Source of the DNA: Candidatus Gastranaerophilales bacterium
Lineage (GTDB): Bacteria; Cyanobacteriota; Vampirovibrionia; Gastranaerophilales; Gastranaerophilaceae
Direction of reading: 5' to 3'
Length of the DNA: 35,004 nt
Assembly: GCA_944322625.1 (NCBI GenBank)
Contig: CALUPN010000013.1
Location: 1 to 35,004 of the forward strand
Of the stretch, positions 1 to 7,158 are shown in pieces. The notes under the pieces are model-generated. The model made no database searches. It saw only the letters and a list, made by a program, of their open reading frames with translations, and was not told the origin of the DNA. Numbering within the stretch: the first letter of the stretch is position 1; every line of letters begins with the position of its first letter. A program made the translations under genes and the position numbers.

Positions 1-834
1 CGTTTCAGGGTTAATATTTATAAAGACAGAGGCAATTATGCGGCTGCTTTCCGTGTAATTGCATCTAAAGTTCCTTCTTTTAAGGAATTGGGTTTATCCG
101 ATACAGTTAGAAAAATTGCAGAAAAACCGCGCGGTCTGGTTCTTGTAACAGGCCCCACAGGTTCCGGTAAATCAACAACTCTGGCTGCAATGATTAACTA
201 TATCAATGAAACACGTTCAGAACACATTTTGACGATTGAAGACCCTATCGAATTTATTCACCCGTCAAAGCGTTCGATTATTCACCAGAGAGAATTAGGA
301 CAGGATACCAGAAGTTTCGCTAACGCTCTTAAATCAGCACTTCGTGAAGACCCTGATATCATTCTGGTAGGTGAGATGCGTGACTTGGATACGATTAGAT
401 TAGCGCTGACAGCTGCTGAAACAGGCCACCTGGTATTCGGAACTCTGCACACATCTTCTGCTTCGCAGACAATCGACCGTATTATTGACGTATTCCCTGA
501 AGGTCAGCAGCAGCAGGTTCGTGTACAGCTTTCAAACTCTCTTGTAGCTGTATTTTCTCAAACATTGCTTCCGCTTCTTCAAGCAGACGGTACTAAGCAG
601 GGACGTGTTATGGCACAGGAAGTTATGCTTGTTATTCCGGCTATTGCGAACTTGATTCGTGAAGCTAAAGCCGCTCAAATATATTCAACAATGCAGACAA
701 ACTCAGGGTTTGGTATGCAGACTTTGGAAATGTCACTGAGAGACTTGTATATGAGAAAGAAAATCACACTTGAGGATGCTCTGGCGCGATCAAGCCGGCC
801 GGAAGAATTCAAGCGGGGATTACAGAATTCATAA
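1..834 (+). CDS. pilT: Type IV pilus retraction ATPase PilT, 5' truncated
   Basis: This is the C-terminal part (277 residues) of a PilT-family secretion ATPase. The hexamer sits at the cytoplasmic base of the type IV pilus and powers pilus retraction and twitching. The reading frame is open from base 1, and the first residues (RFRVNIYKDRGNYAAAFRVI) already match the family, so the TTG at 88 is not the start; roughly 80-90 N-terminal residues lie outside the window. Visible motifs are Walker A GPTGSGKST (about residues 51-59 of the visible part), the Walker B region IILVGEMRD and the His box TGHLVFGTLHT. The segment IANLIREAK corresponds to the AIRNLIRE signature that separates PilT from PilB, and no PilB-type Cys zinc motif is present. 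A rho-independent terminator follows directly. Confidence 0.95.
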   Translation, partial: RFRVNIYKDRGNYAAAFRVIASKVPSFKELGLSDTVRKIAEKPRGLVLVTGPTGSGKSTTLAAMINYINETRSEHILTIEDPIEFIHPSKRSIIHQRELGQDTRSFANALKSALREDPDIILVGEMRDLDTIRLALTAAETGHLVFGTLHTSSASQTIDRIIDVFPEGQQQQVRVQLSNSLVAVFSQTLLPLLQADGTKQGRVMAQEVMLVIPAIANLIREAKAAQIYSTMQTNSGFGMQTLEMSLRDLYMRKKITLEDALARSSRPEEFKRGLQNS

Positions 835-841
835 ATGTAAC

Positions 842-867
842 AAAAAAGCGGGGAATCCGCTTTTTTT
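842..867 (+). terminator. Rho-independent terminator after pilT
   Basis: A GCGG/CCGC stem, extended by A-U pairs (AAAAAGCGG against CCGCTTTTT) around a GGAAT loop, runs into seven T residues. It begins 7 bases after the pilT stop codon. Confidence 0.88.
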
Positions 868-868
868 A

Positions 869-897
869 TTGCTTTTTTAGATTGTTTATAATATAAA
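869..897 (+). promoter_or_regulatory. Probable sigma-70 promoter of pckA
   Basis: TTGCTT (869-874) and TATAAA (892-897) are separated by 17 bases. Initiation would fall near 904, leaving a leader of about 34 bases that contains the AAGGAGG ribosome binding site at 921-927. An alternative TATAAT at 887-892 is badly spaced from this -35. Confidence 0.5.
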
Positions 898-937
898 TAT
901 ATAAGCTCTATTAGCTTTAAAAGGAGGTAGCCGAATT

Positions 938-2536
938 ATGGAAACATACGGAATCGAAAAATTAGGAATTATTAGTCCGAAAGCTGTTTATCGCAATCTG
1001 TCGCCGGCAGAGCTTACAGAGGCAGCTCTAAGAAGAGGAGAAGGACTTTTAAGTAATAAAGGTGCTTTAGTCGTAACAACGGGTAAATATACCGGCCGTT
1101 CGCCTAAAGATAAGTTCATTGTTGATACTCCGACTATTCATGATGAAATAGCCTGGGGTAAAGTTAACAAACCAATGAGCAGAGAAAAGTTTAATTCAAT
1201 CAGAGGAAAGATTGCGGCTTATTTGCAAAACAGAGAAGTATTTATCTTTGACGGTTTTGCCGGAGCTGATAAAACTTATACACAAAAATTCAGAGTTATT
1301 AACGAAATGGCAAGCCAGAATTTGTTTATTCACCAGTTATTAATCCGTCCGACAGCAGACGAGTTAGCAAACTACGGAGAGGCTGATTACACAATTCTTT
1401 GTGCTCCGGGATTTAAATGCGATCCGGAAGTTGACGGTGTTAATTCGGAAGCTTGCATAGCAATCGACTATGAAGCACATCAAATTATAATCTGCGGTTC
1501 TCAATACTCCGGAGAAATTAAGAAATCCGTATTTGCTACTATGAACTATATAATGACAAAGAAGAATGTTCTTCCGATGCACTGCTCGGCGAATATGGAT
1601 CCTCAAACAGGTGAAACTGCTGTATTCTTCGGGCTTTCAGGCACAGGAAAAACTACATTATCCGCTGATCCTAACCGTAAATTAATCGGTGACGACGAGC
1701 ACGGCTGGTCGCCTGACGGCGTATTTAATTTTGAAGGCGGGTGCTATGCAAAATGTATCAATCTTTCAGAAGAACACGAACCTGAGATTTATAACGCAAT
1801 CAAGTTTGGCTCTCTTGTTGAAAATGTTGTTATGGATAAGAATACAAGGGAATTCGATTTTAATGACGGCAGCTTAACAGAAAACACACGTGTCGGTTAT
1901 CCGATTGATTATATTAATAACGCTCAAATCCCTTCAAAGGGCGGAATTCCTAAAGTTGTAATTTTCTTAACAGCTGACGCGTTCGGCGTACTTCCTCCGA
2001 TTTCAAGATTGGATAAGAACGCTGCGATGTACCATTTTGTAACAGGGTTTACTTCTAAATTAGCAGGAACAGAAAGAGGCGTAACAGAGCCGCAGCCGAC
2101 TTTCTCAACGTTGTTCGGCGAACCTTTTATGCCGATGGATGCGTCTGTTTACGCAAAGATGCTCGGTGAAAAATTGGATAAATACGGAACAAAGGTTTAT
2201 CTTGTAAATACCGGCTGGGCAGGCGGAAGCGCAGCTTCCGGAGCTAAGCGTATGAAATTAAGCTACACAAGAGCTATGGTAACTGCTGCATTGAACGGTT
2301 CGTTTGACAATATTCAATTCAAACATCACGATGTGTTCAATGTGGATTACCCGACATCTTGTCCTAATGTACCGGATGAAATGTTAGATGCAAGAGGTAT
2401 GTGGGTTGATAAAAACGCTTATGACGAGGCAGCTAACAAGTTAGCTCAAATGTTTGCAGACAATTTTGCCGCTAAATACCCGAATATGCCGGCAGAAATA
2501 GTTAAAGCAGGCCCGAGGGCAGTTGCCAGGGTATAA
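938..2536 (+). CDS. pckA: Phosphoenolpyruvate carboxykinase (ATP)
   Basis: This 532-residue protein is close to the usual length of ATP-dependent PEP carboxykinase (about 540). The enzyme interconverts oxaloacetate + ATP and PEP + CO2 + ADP, at the gluconeogenic/anaplerotic node in the cytoplasm. The family signature is clear: P-loop GLSGTGKT at residues 232-239 continuing into TLSADPNR, then the metal/kinase-2 region GDDEHGW (251-257) and EGGCYAKCINL. The N-terminal NKGALVVTTGKYTGRSPKDKF carries the conserved substrate-binding Arg region. A very strong Shine-Dalgarno (AAGGAGG, 921-927) sets the ATG. It stands alone between two terminator-like hairpins, so it appears monocistronic. The P-loop and length exclude the GTP-dependent type. 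Confidence 0.97.
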   Translation: METYGIEKLGIISPKAVYRNLSPAELTEAALRRGEGLLSNKGALVVTTGKYTGRSPKDKFIVDTPTIHDEIAWGKVNKPMSREKFNSIRGKIAAYLQNREVFIFDGFAGADKTYTQKFRVINEMASQNLFIHQLLIRPTADELANYGEADYTILCAPGFKCDPEVDGVNSEACIAIDYEAHQIIICGSQYSGEIKKSVFATMNYIMTKKNVLPMHCSANMDPQTGETAVFFGLSGTGKTTLSADPNRKLIGDDEHGWSPDGVFNFEGGCYAKCINLSEEHEPEIYNAIKFGSLVENVVMDKNTREFDFNDGSLTENTRVGYPIDYINNAQIPSKGGIPKVVIFLTADAFGVLPPISRLDKNAAMYHFVTGFTSKLAGTERGVTEPQPTFSTLFGEPFMPMDASVYAKMLGEKLDKYGTKVYLVNTGWAGGSAASGAKRMKLSYTRAMVTAALNGSFDNIQFKHHDVFNVDYPTSCPNVPDEMLDARGMWVDKNAYDEAANKLAQMFADNFAAKYPNMPAEIVKAGPRAVARV

Positions 2537-2558
2537 TTAAATATCAGAATATTAAATT

Positions 2559-2595
2559 AAATGCGGCTTAAACAAATTTTGTTTAAGCCGCATTT
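2559..2595 (+). terminator. Strong hairpin after pckA, probable terminator
   Basis: A perfect 15-bp inverted repeat (AAATGCGGCTTAAAC / GTTTAAGCCGCATTT) with a 7-base loop starts 22 bases after the pckA stop codon. The T tract is short and interrupted (ATTTGG), so termination may be incomplete, but nothing else explains the hairpin. Confidence 0.7.
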
Positions 2596-2643
2596 GGTTA
2601 TAGAGTTTATTTTATACTAAATTTGTCTGTTCCGTTTTCATGG

Positions 2644-2649
2644 TATAAT
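2644..2649 (+). promoter_or_regulatory. Extended -10 promoter element for rbfA-truB
   Basis: TATAAT is preceded by TGG (TGGTATAAT), an extended -10. The best -35 candidate, TTGTCT at 2623-2628, has a short 15-base spacer, so the extended -10 probably does most of the work. The same TGGTATAAT string precedes the S1 gene and the large helicase gene. Confidence 0.55.
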
Positions 2650-2671
2650 TAATTCAAAAGGAGAAGAAACA

Positions 2672-3019
2672 ATGTCTTTAAGGAACGAACGAGTCAGAAA
2701 AGAATTAATGCGCGATATCTCTGAAATCTTGAGAAGAGAGGTCAGAGGACTTGAAGGGGTTGTCTCTGTAGTTGATGTAGAAGTTGCACACGATAATTCT
2801 TTTGCAAAAGTTTTTTACAGTGTTTTAGGTTCGAAAGAACAAGTAGAAAAAGATAAAGAGATTATTGAAAAAAATACCGGCAAAGTAAGATATGAAGTCG
2901 GAAAACGTATAAGATTAAGAGTTACGCCGGAAATTAAATTTATATATTCTGACGGTCTTGAACAAGGAGCGAAAGTTCTTGACCTGATTAATAAAATTTC
3001 AAAAGGTGAAATAAAATAA
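2672..3019 (+). CDS. rbfA: Ribosome-binding factor A
   Basis: This 115-residue protein matches RbfA, a KH-type RNA-binding protein that attaches to the immature 30S subunit and helps mature the 5' end of 16S rRNA. Family features are the N-terminal RNERVRKELMRDISEILRRE helix, the central VSVVDVEVAHDNSFAKVFYSV strand region, and the C-terminal RLRVTPEIKFIYSDGLEQG. A good ribosome binding site (AAAAGGAGAAG, 2656-2666) precedes the ATG. It is directly followed by truB with no gap (TAA then ATG), the classic rbfA-truB pairing, which indicates co-transcription and probably coupled translation. Confidence 0.95.
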   Translation: MSLRNERVRKELMRDISEILRREVRGLEGVVSVVDVEVAHDNSFAKVFYSVLGSKEQVEKDKEIIEKNTGKVRYEVGKRIRLRVTPEIKFIYSDGLEQGAKVLDLINKISKGEIK

Positions 3020-3874
3020 ATGTTTGGCTTTTTAAATATATATAAACCGCAAGGCAAAACATCACATGATGTTATTGCTATATTAAGGCGTATTACAGGA
3101 GTTAAACAAATCGGTCATACCGGAACATTGGATCCGTTTGCAGAAGGGGTTTTGCCGGTGTGTATAGGTAAAGCCGCAAGATTAATAGAGTATCTTAATG
3201 ATGATAAAGCATATATTGCATTCGTTAAGTTCGGCATGTCAACTACAACCTATGATATAGAAGGAGAAGGGGTAAATTTTTCCGATAAAAGTGTTGATAT
3301 TAATGATATAGAAAAAGCGCTTAATCAATTTAAAGGTGAAATTGAGCAAATGCCCCCCATATATTCAGCAATAAAAGTTAAAGGTAAAAAACTTTATGAA
3401 TACGCCAGAAAAGGTGAGAGTGTTGAAATTAAACCGAGAAAAGTGAATATAAAGAAGCTGAAAGTTTTAAACTATGATATGGATGAAAGAGTGTTAGAGC
3501 TTTATATTGAATGCTCTAAAGGTACATATATCCGTTCAATAGCAAATGATTTGGGAGAAAATTTAAAAATATACGGACATTTAATAAAACTTATCCGTGT
3601 TAAGGCCGGCAGTTTTGAAATAAAGGATGCCGTTAATCTTGAAAATATGCAAACTAAAGATGATGTCGAAAAGAATTTAATTAACCCGCTAAAAAAATTG
3701 GATTATGAAACATATGAACTTAATTCGGAAGAAAAAAGTAAAGTCTTACACGGAATGCCGATAATTCCGGAGAAGAATTTATCCGGAACTGTTATATTAA
3801 CCTCAGCGGGAAGTATTGCTGCTGTTGGAACCGCAGATAACAACCTTGTAAAATGTTTAAAAGTTTTTATTTAA
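3020..3874 (+). CDS. truB: tRNA pseudouridine(55) synthase TruB
   Basis: TruB converts U55 in the T-loop of tRNAs to pseudouridine. The 284-residue protein has the N-terminal GFLNIYKPQGKTSHDVIA and the catalytic motif HTGTLDPFAEGVLPV, in which Asp38 is the expected catalytic nucleophile. KGTYIRSIANDLGENL is the second conserved block, and the remaining C-terminal residues form a small PUA-like tail. The ATG follows the rbfA stop codon immediately; the AGGTGAAA stretch at the end of rbfA can act as ribosome binding site, so translation is probably coupled. No convincing terminator follows. Confidence 0.95.
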   Translation: MFGFLNIYKPQGKTSHDVIAILRRITGVKQIGHTGTLDPFAEGVLPVCIGKAARLIEYLNDDKAYIAFVKFGMSTTTYDIEGEGVNFSDKSVDINDIEKALNQFKGEIEQMPPIYSAIKVKGKKLYEYARKGESVEIKPRKVNIKKLKVLNYDMDERVLELYIECSKGTYIRSIANDLGENLKIYGHLIKLIRVKAGSFEIKDAVNLENMQTKDDVEKNLINPLKKLDYETYELNSEEKSKVLHGMPIIPEKNLSGTVILTSAGSIAAVGTADNNLVKCLKVFI

Positions 3875-3910
3875 AAAAATCCGCCGTTTGGCTTCTTTTA
3901 TTTATGCCTA

Positions 3911-3939
3911 TTGCTGAATTCGCCTAAATATGGTATAAT
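3911..3939 (+). promoter_or_regulatory. Sigma-70 promoter of the S1-domain gene
   Basis: TTGCTG (3911-3916), a 17-base spacer and TATAAT (3934-3939), with an extended -10 TGG in front. Initiation near 3946 would leave a leader of about 27 bases carrying the AAAAGGAGAA ribosome binding site. Confidence 0.75.
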
Positions 3940-3972
3940 ACCCTCGTGTTTATTTGGAAAAGGAGAATACGC

Positions 3973-5049
3973 ATGGTGGAACAGTATTCAGATGGTGATT
4001 TTGAGGCTCTATTGGAAAAGTATGATTACAATTTTAAGCGCGGTGATATTGTGAAAGGAATGGTCTGTGCTTATGAATCAGACGGTGCAATTGTGGATAT
4101 CGGTTCAAAAAGTACCGCTTTTGTTCCTGCATATGAACTGTCTGCTGACAAGAAAGCAAAGGTTGAAGATGTTCTGGAATTAGGTAAAGAGTATGAATTT
4201 TTAATTACACAGGATAGTGACGAGAACGGAAAATTTACACTTTCATATAAAAAAGTTCATATGGCTCATACCTGGGAAGAGCTTGAGAAGGTTAAAGAAG
4301 CGGATGAAACTATCTCCGTATCGGTTGCTCAAATAGTGAAGGGCGGAGTTGTAGTTGATATTTCCGGTGTTCAAGGCTTTATCCCTCAAGGGCAGTTATG
4401 TGCAAGAGAAACTATATGTAACCCCGGCGATAAAATTGACGTAAAAATTCTTTCTTTAGATAAATCTCAAAACAATTTGATTTTATCTAATAAAAAAGTT
4501 TTTGAAACTAATATGGCAGAAACAAGAAAAAGCGTTTTTGAACAAATTGAAGTAGGTCAAATTGTAAAAGGAGAAGTTGTAAGAATTACGGATTTCGGTG
4601 CTTTCGTTAATGTAGGCGGAGTTGACTGTCTGCTTCCCCTGTCTCAGATTTCTTGGAAGTGGGTTGAACATCCGACTGACTTACTCAAGGTCGGCGAGGA
4701 AATCAATGTTGAAATTATAGATGTTGATTACGACAAACAAAGAATCAGCTTGAGTTTGAAGAATACCGAGCCAGATCCGTGGATAAAAGCAGAAGAAGAG
4801 TTAAAAGAAGGCGACGTTAAAGAAGGTGTTATCACCAGAATTAAACCGTTCGGAGCTTTTGTAGAAGTTTTGCCCGGTGTGGAAGCCCTTCTTCCTCAAT
4901 CAGCTCTTATAGAATATCAAAATGCAAATAAATGCATTTTAAATGCGGGTGATAAAGTAAATACAAAAATTATAAAGTTCAATCCTAAAGATAAAAGAAT
5001 TTCCCTGGGACTTTCTACCGAGGAAAAAACTGAAGTTCCTGCAGAATAG
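3973..5049 (+). CDS. rpsA: S1 RNA-binding domain protein, ribosomal protein S1 homologue
   Basis: This 358-residue protein contains four consecutive S1 (OB-fold) domains, at about residues 16-88, 103-170, 191-262 and 277-346. Domains 3 and 4 show the classic pattern (GQIVKGEVVRITDFGAFVNV; ITRIKPFGAFVEV), as does the DKQRISLSLKN end of domain 3. Such proteins bind mRNA at the 30S platform and assist initiation. E. coli S1 has six domains; four-domain forms occur in many other phyla. I chose the ATG at 3973 because AAAAGGAGAA lies 7-8 bases upstream; a GTG at 3946 would place that site inside the coding region. The last 35 bases overlap the convergent maf gene. The symbol follows homology and the exact ribosomal role is inferred. 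Confidence 0.88.
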   Translation: MVEQYSDGDFEALLEKYDYNFKRGDIVKGMVCAYESDGAIVDIGSKSTAFVPAYELSADKKAKVEDVLELGKEYEFLITQDSDENGKFTLSYKKVHMAHTWEELEKVKEADETISVSVAQIVKGGVVVDISGVQGFIPQGQLCARETICNPGDKIDVKILSLDKSQNNLILSNKKVFETNMAETRKSVFEQIEVGQIVKGEVVRITDFGAFVNVGGVDCLLPLSQISWKWVEHPTDLLKVGEEINVEIIDVDYDKQRISLSLKNTEPDPWIKAEEELKEGDVKEGVITRIKPFGAFVEVLPGVEALLPQSALIEYQNANKCILNAGDKVNTKIIKFNPKDKRISLGLSTEEKTEVPAE

Positions 5050-5593
5050 ATAATACCGCTTCAGGAGACAAGCCTACAATATTTTCAAAACTTCCTTCAT
5101 ATCTGTCAAGATAACCTGAAGGAAGTTCTTGTATTCCATAGCTTCCCGCTTTATCAAGCGGATTAAAATTATCAATATAATAATTAATCATCTCATCTGT
5201 CCAGGAGGTAAACCTTACATAGCTGGTTGTTGATAATAGGGCTGCACGGTTTGTTTGCGTATTTATTCCGCAGGAGGCTGTTACTACGGAATGCGTATTT
5301 CCGGAAAGTGACTTAAGCATTTCAAAAGCTTCTTTTTCGGAATGCGGCTTGCCGAGAATTTTATTATGTAAAACAACAACTGTATCAGCAGCCAGAACTA
5401 AAGAATTATTATCAACGCGCCTTACGACATCAAGGCATTTTTGCGTTGCCAAATCTTCAATTTTTTCGTATGTAAAAATATCATCAGGCAATTTTTCATC
5501 ATAATTTGAAGGTATAACTTCAAAGCTTAGCCCAAGTTCTGACAAAATATTTTTTCTCCTGGGAGAATTTGACGCAAGAATAAGTTTCACCAT
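5015..5593 (-). CDS. maf: Maf-type nucleotide pyrophosphatase
   Basis: Maf proteins hydrolyse non-canonical or modified nucleoside triphosphates (dTTP/UTP or m7GTP, depending on subtype) to monophosphates, acting as house-cleaning enzymes. The 192-residue product shows the N-terminal LILASNSPRRKNIL phosphate-binding motif, the central LVLAADTVVV with the catalytic Asp, GKPHSEKEAFEMLKSLSGNTHSV, and a C-terminal DKAGSYGIQ block. The subtype is not fixed with confidence. Its start abuts the stop codon of the upstream small gene, so the two form a minus-strand transcription unit. Its 3' end overlaps the S1 gene tail by 35 bases in the opposite direction. Confidence 0.93.
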   Translation of the reverse strand: MVKLILASNSPRRKNILSELGLSFEVIPSNYDEKLPDDIFTYEKIEDLATQKCLDVVRRVDNNSLVLAADTVVVLHNKILGKPHSEKEAFEMLKSLSGNTHSVVTASCGINTQTNRAALLSTTSYVRFTSWTDEMINYYIDNFNPLDKAGSYGIQELPSGYLDRYEGSFENIVGLSPEAVLSILQELQFFPR

Positions 5594-6100
5594 TTAAAAA
5601 ACTCCGTTAAGCGGTTCCAAAAAGACGGTATTATTTTCATTCTGAAAAATTTTGTCAGAATTCTTTCTGATTGATTTTGCAATCTTAATAAATTTTTTAG
5701 TAACGATTTCTTTATTGTCAAAGTTATTTTCAGCTTTGACAATCAATGTTTTCGCTTCGTTCAATGTCTTTTCCCAGGATTTGTAAAAAGGCTTTTTGCT
5801 TCTTATAATTTCACCGGTAATGTTATCAATTGTAAGTCTTACTCTGCCAAAACCGAGCGTTGATTCGCCTAATTTATCTTCTGACGGATTTAACAAGTAA
5901 CGTTTATCTGAAAAAAAACCTTTGTGATTTATGTTTAACCAGCCGAGAAATTGGTAATACGAAGATGTTCCGGCAGATGTTTGTTCTGTTTTTTTGTCAT
6001 TTATCTTACGGAGAAGCTGCTGCATGCTATCCAAACTGTTTCTGTCTAAAAATCTTTTTTTACCCTGAAGCGGTATTGATTGAATTTGTTGAATTTTCAT
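5594..6100 (-). CDS. Hypothetical protein, 168 residues, upstream of maf
   Basis: I do not recognise a family. The protein is soluble-looking and Lys/Asn-rich, with no signal peptide or membrane segment. The N-terminal MKIQQIQSIPLQGKKR resembles the short motif at the start of several other small proteins in this window. A central block (TLGFGRVRLTIDNITGEIIRSKKPFYKSWEKTL) is likely beta-stranded, and the C-terminal half is probably helical. The ribosome binding site AAAGG lies 8-9 bases before the ATG, and the stop codon touches the maf start codon, so the pair is surely co-transcribed. Coding potential is supported by this tight arrangement. Function unknown. Confidence 0.75.
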   Translation of the reverse strand: MKIQQIQSIPLQGKKRFLDRNSLDSMQQLLRKINDKKTEQTSAGTSSYYQFLGWLNINHKGFFSDKRYLLNPSEDKLGESTLGFGRVRLTIDNITGEIIRSKKPFYKSWEKTLNEAKTLIVKAENNFDNKEIVTKKFIKIAKSIRKNSDKIFQNENNTVFLEPLNGVF

Positions 6101-6139
6101 ATATTTGCAACCTTTTATGATAAGAATATTTATTAAAAT

Positions 6140-6168
6140 TTGACATATTTTCCGATTTATTTTATAAT
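6140..6168 (+). promoter_or_regulatory. Perfect consensus sigma-70 promoter for the 87-residue protein
   Basis: TTGACA (6140-6145), exactly 17 bases, TATAAT (6163-6168). All twelve positions match consensus at optimal spacing. The leader to the ATG at 6219 would be about 44 bases and includes GGAAAGGA as ribosome binding site. Confidence 0.85.
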
Positions 6169-6218
6169 AAAAACGGAATTAAGAAGTTTAATCATATTTT
6201 ACTCTGGAAAGGATTTGT

Positions 6219-6482
6219 ATGCAAGAATTTGAATATGAAACGGATGAAACCCTGTTTTCTGATACAGAAGACGAAGAGATAACAGATGCTGCGTCGAAAA
6301 CGCAAGATAAACGCAAAGAACTCGAAGATTTGATTACGGTAAATTCTTGTCTGATTGATGTTTTAAAAGATGCTTGTGAATTCAATATGGAACTTGAATA
6401 TGTTTCTTTGATACATTCGGCATTGTCCGTAATTTCAGAGAAACAAATCGAATCCTTAAAACTTGTTAGTGAATTGCATTAA
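6219..6482 (+). CDS. Small acidic helical protein, 87 residues, unknown function
   Basis: I recognise no family. The first 25 residues are extremely acidic (EFEYETDETLFSDTEDEEIT) and the rest looks alpha-helical (KRKELEDLITVNSCLIDVLKDACEF and onward), perhaps a helical hairpin. There is no signal peptide or membrane segment. GGAAAGGA sits about 8 bases before the ATG, and the gene has a textbook TTGACA-N17-TATAAT promoter, so it should be strongly expressed. Its last four bases overlap the 3' end of the convergent radical SAM gene. It could be a small regulator or protein-binding adaptor, but that is only a guess. Confidence 0.72.
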   Translation: MQEFEYETDETLFSDTEDEEITDAASKTQDKRKELEDLITVNSCLIDVLKDACEFNMELEYVSLIHSALSVISEKQIESLKLVSELH

Positions 6483-7111
6483 TATCCGTTCGGAATAAAT
6501 TCACGGTTTCTGAATTTAGCTCCGAGTGATTTTGCAATAAGTTCGCATTTCTGTGCATCTACATTATGAATTTTATCAAAACCGGTAACAACACTGGCCG
6601 TAACATCTATGCCGGCATCAACGCAGGCTTTTATAAATTTTTTTACTTCTCCATATGCATTATTAATCTTGGGATTACATATGGAATTATATTCATTGGA
6701 ATCTGCAGCATTTAAGCTTACAGAAACAGCATCTATTAAATTTTTGAATTCTTCCGCTACATTGGTTTTGTATATAGCATTCGCATGCCCGTTTGTATTT
6801 ACGCGAATTTTAATTGCGGGATAGTTTTTTCTTAAGTATTTGCAGAATTCTTTCATCATTTCACGTCTCAAAAACGGCTCACCATAGCCACAAAAAACAA
6901 CTTCAGAAGGAGTCGGAGAATATGCTTCAAACTGACTTATTATATCTTCTAACTTATAGTTATCATCATGCCACATCTCAGCACCGCAAACATCATCTTT
7001 TTGTTCCCTCAAGCAAAAAACACAGCGATTTGTACAGGAATTAGTAAGATTTACATAAACAGTTTCCGGGGATTGTTCATTATTGATAGAATAGACAAGA
7101 GTATAAGCCAT
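6479..7111 (-). CDS. Radical SAM protein, TatD-associated type
   Basis: This 210-residue protein has the radical SAM CxxxCxxC cluster motif at Cys26, Cys30 and Cys33 (NSCTNRCVFCLRE), which binds a [4Fe-4S] cluster that cleaves S-adenosylmethionine. The SAM-contacting GYGEP motif follows (VVFCGYGEPFLR), then RVNTNGHAN and AVSVSLNAADSNEY. It is short, with no SPASM or auxiliary-cluster domain, and ends FIPNGY. The overall pattern resembles the group described as TatD family-associated radical SAM proteins, whose substrate I do not know to be established. No tatD gene is visible here. A strong ribosome binding site (AGGAGGTG) precedes the ATG. Confidence 0.85.
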   Translation of the reverse strand: MAYTLVYSINNEQSPETVYVNLTNSCTNRCVFCLREQKDDVCGAEMWHDDNYKLEDIISQFEAYSPTPSEVVFCGYGEPFLRREMMKEFCKYLRKNYPAIKIRVNTNGHANAIYKTNVAEEFKNLIDAVSVSLNAADSNEYNSICNPKINNAYGEVKKFIKACVDAGIDVTASVVTGFDKIHNVDAQKCELIAKSLGAKFRNREFIPNGY

Positions 7112-7125
7112 CTCTACACCTCCTG

Positions 7126-7155
7126 CTTATATTATATAACAAATATCTGAGTCAA
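7126..7155 (-). promoter_or_regulatory. Candidate promoter of the radical SAM gene
   Basis: On the minus strand, TTGACT (7155-7150), an 18-base spacer and TATAAG (7131-7126). This lies just after the stop codon of the upstream TolC-like gene, where no terminator hairpin is visible, so the radical SAM gene may be expressed both by read-through and independently. Initiation at about 7119 would fall beside the ribosome binding site. Confidence 0.4.
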
Positions 7156-7158
7156 ATA

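Noticed and set aside
88..90. TTG as start of pilT
   Set aside because: The frame is open to base 1 and the upstream residues match PilT, so the gene is truncated by the window edge.
3880..3900. GCC-GTTT-GGC hairpin with T-rich tail after truB
   Set aside because: A three-base stem is too weak to call a terminator.
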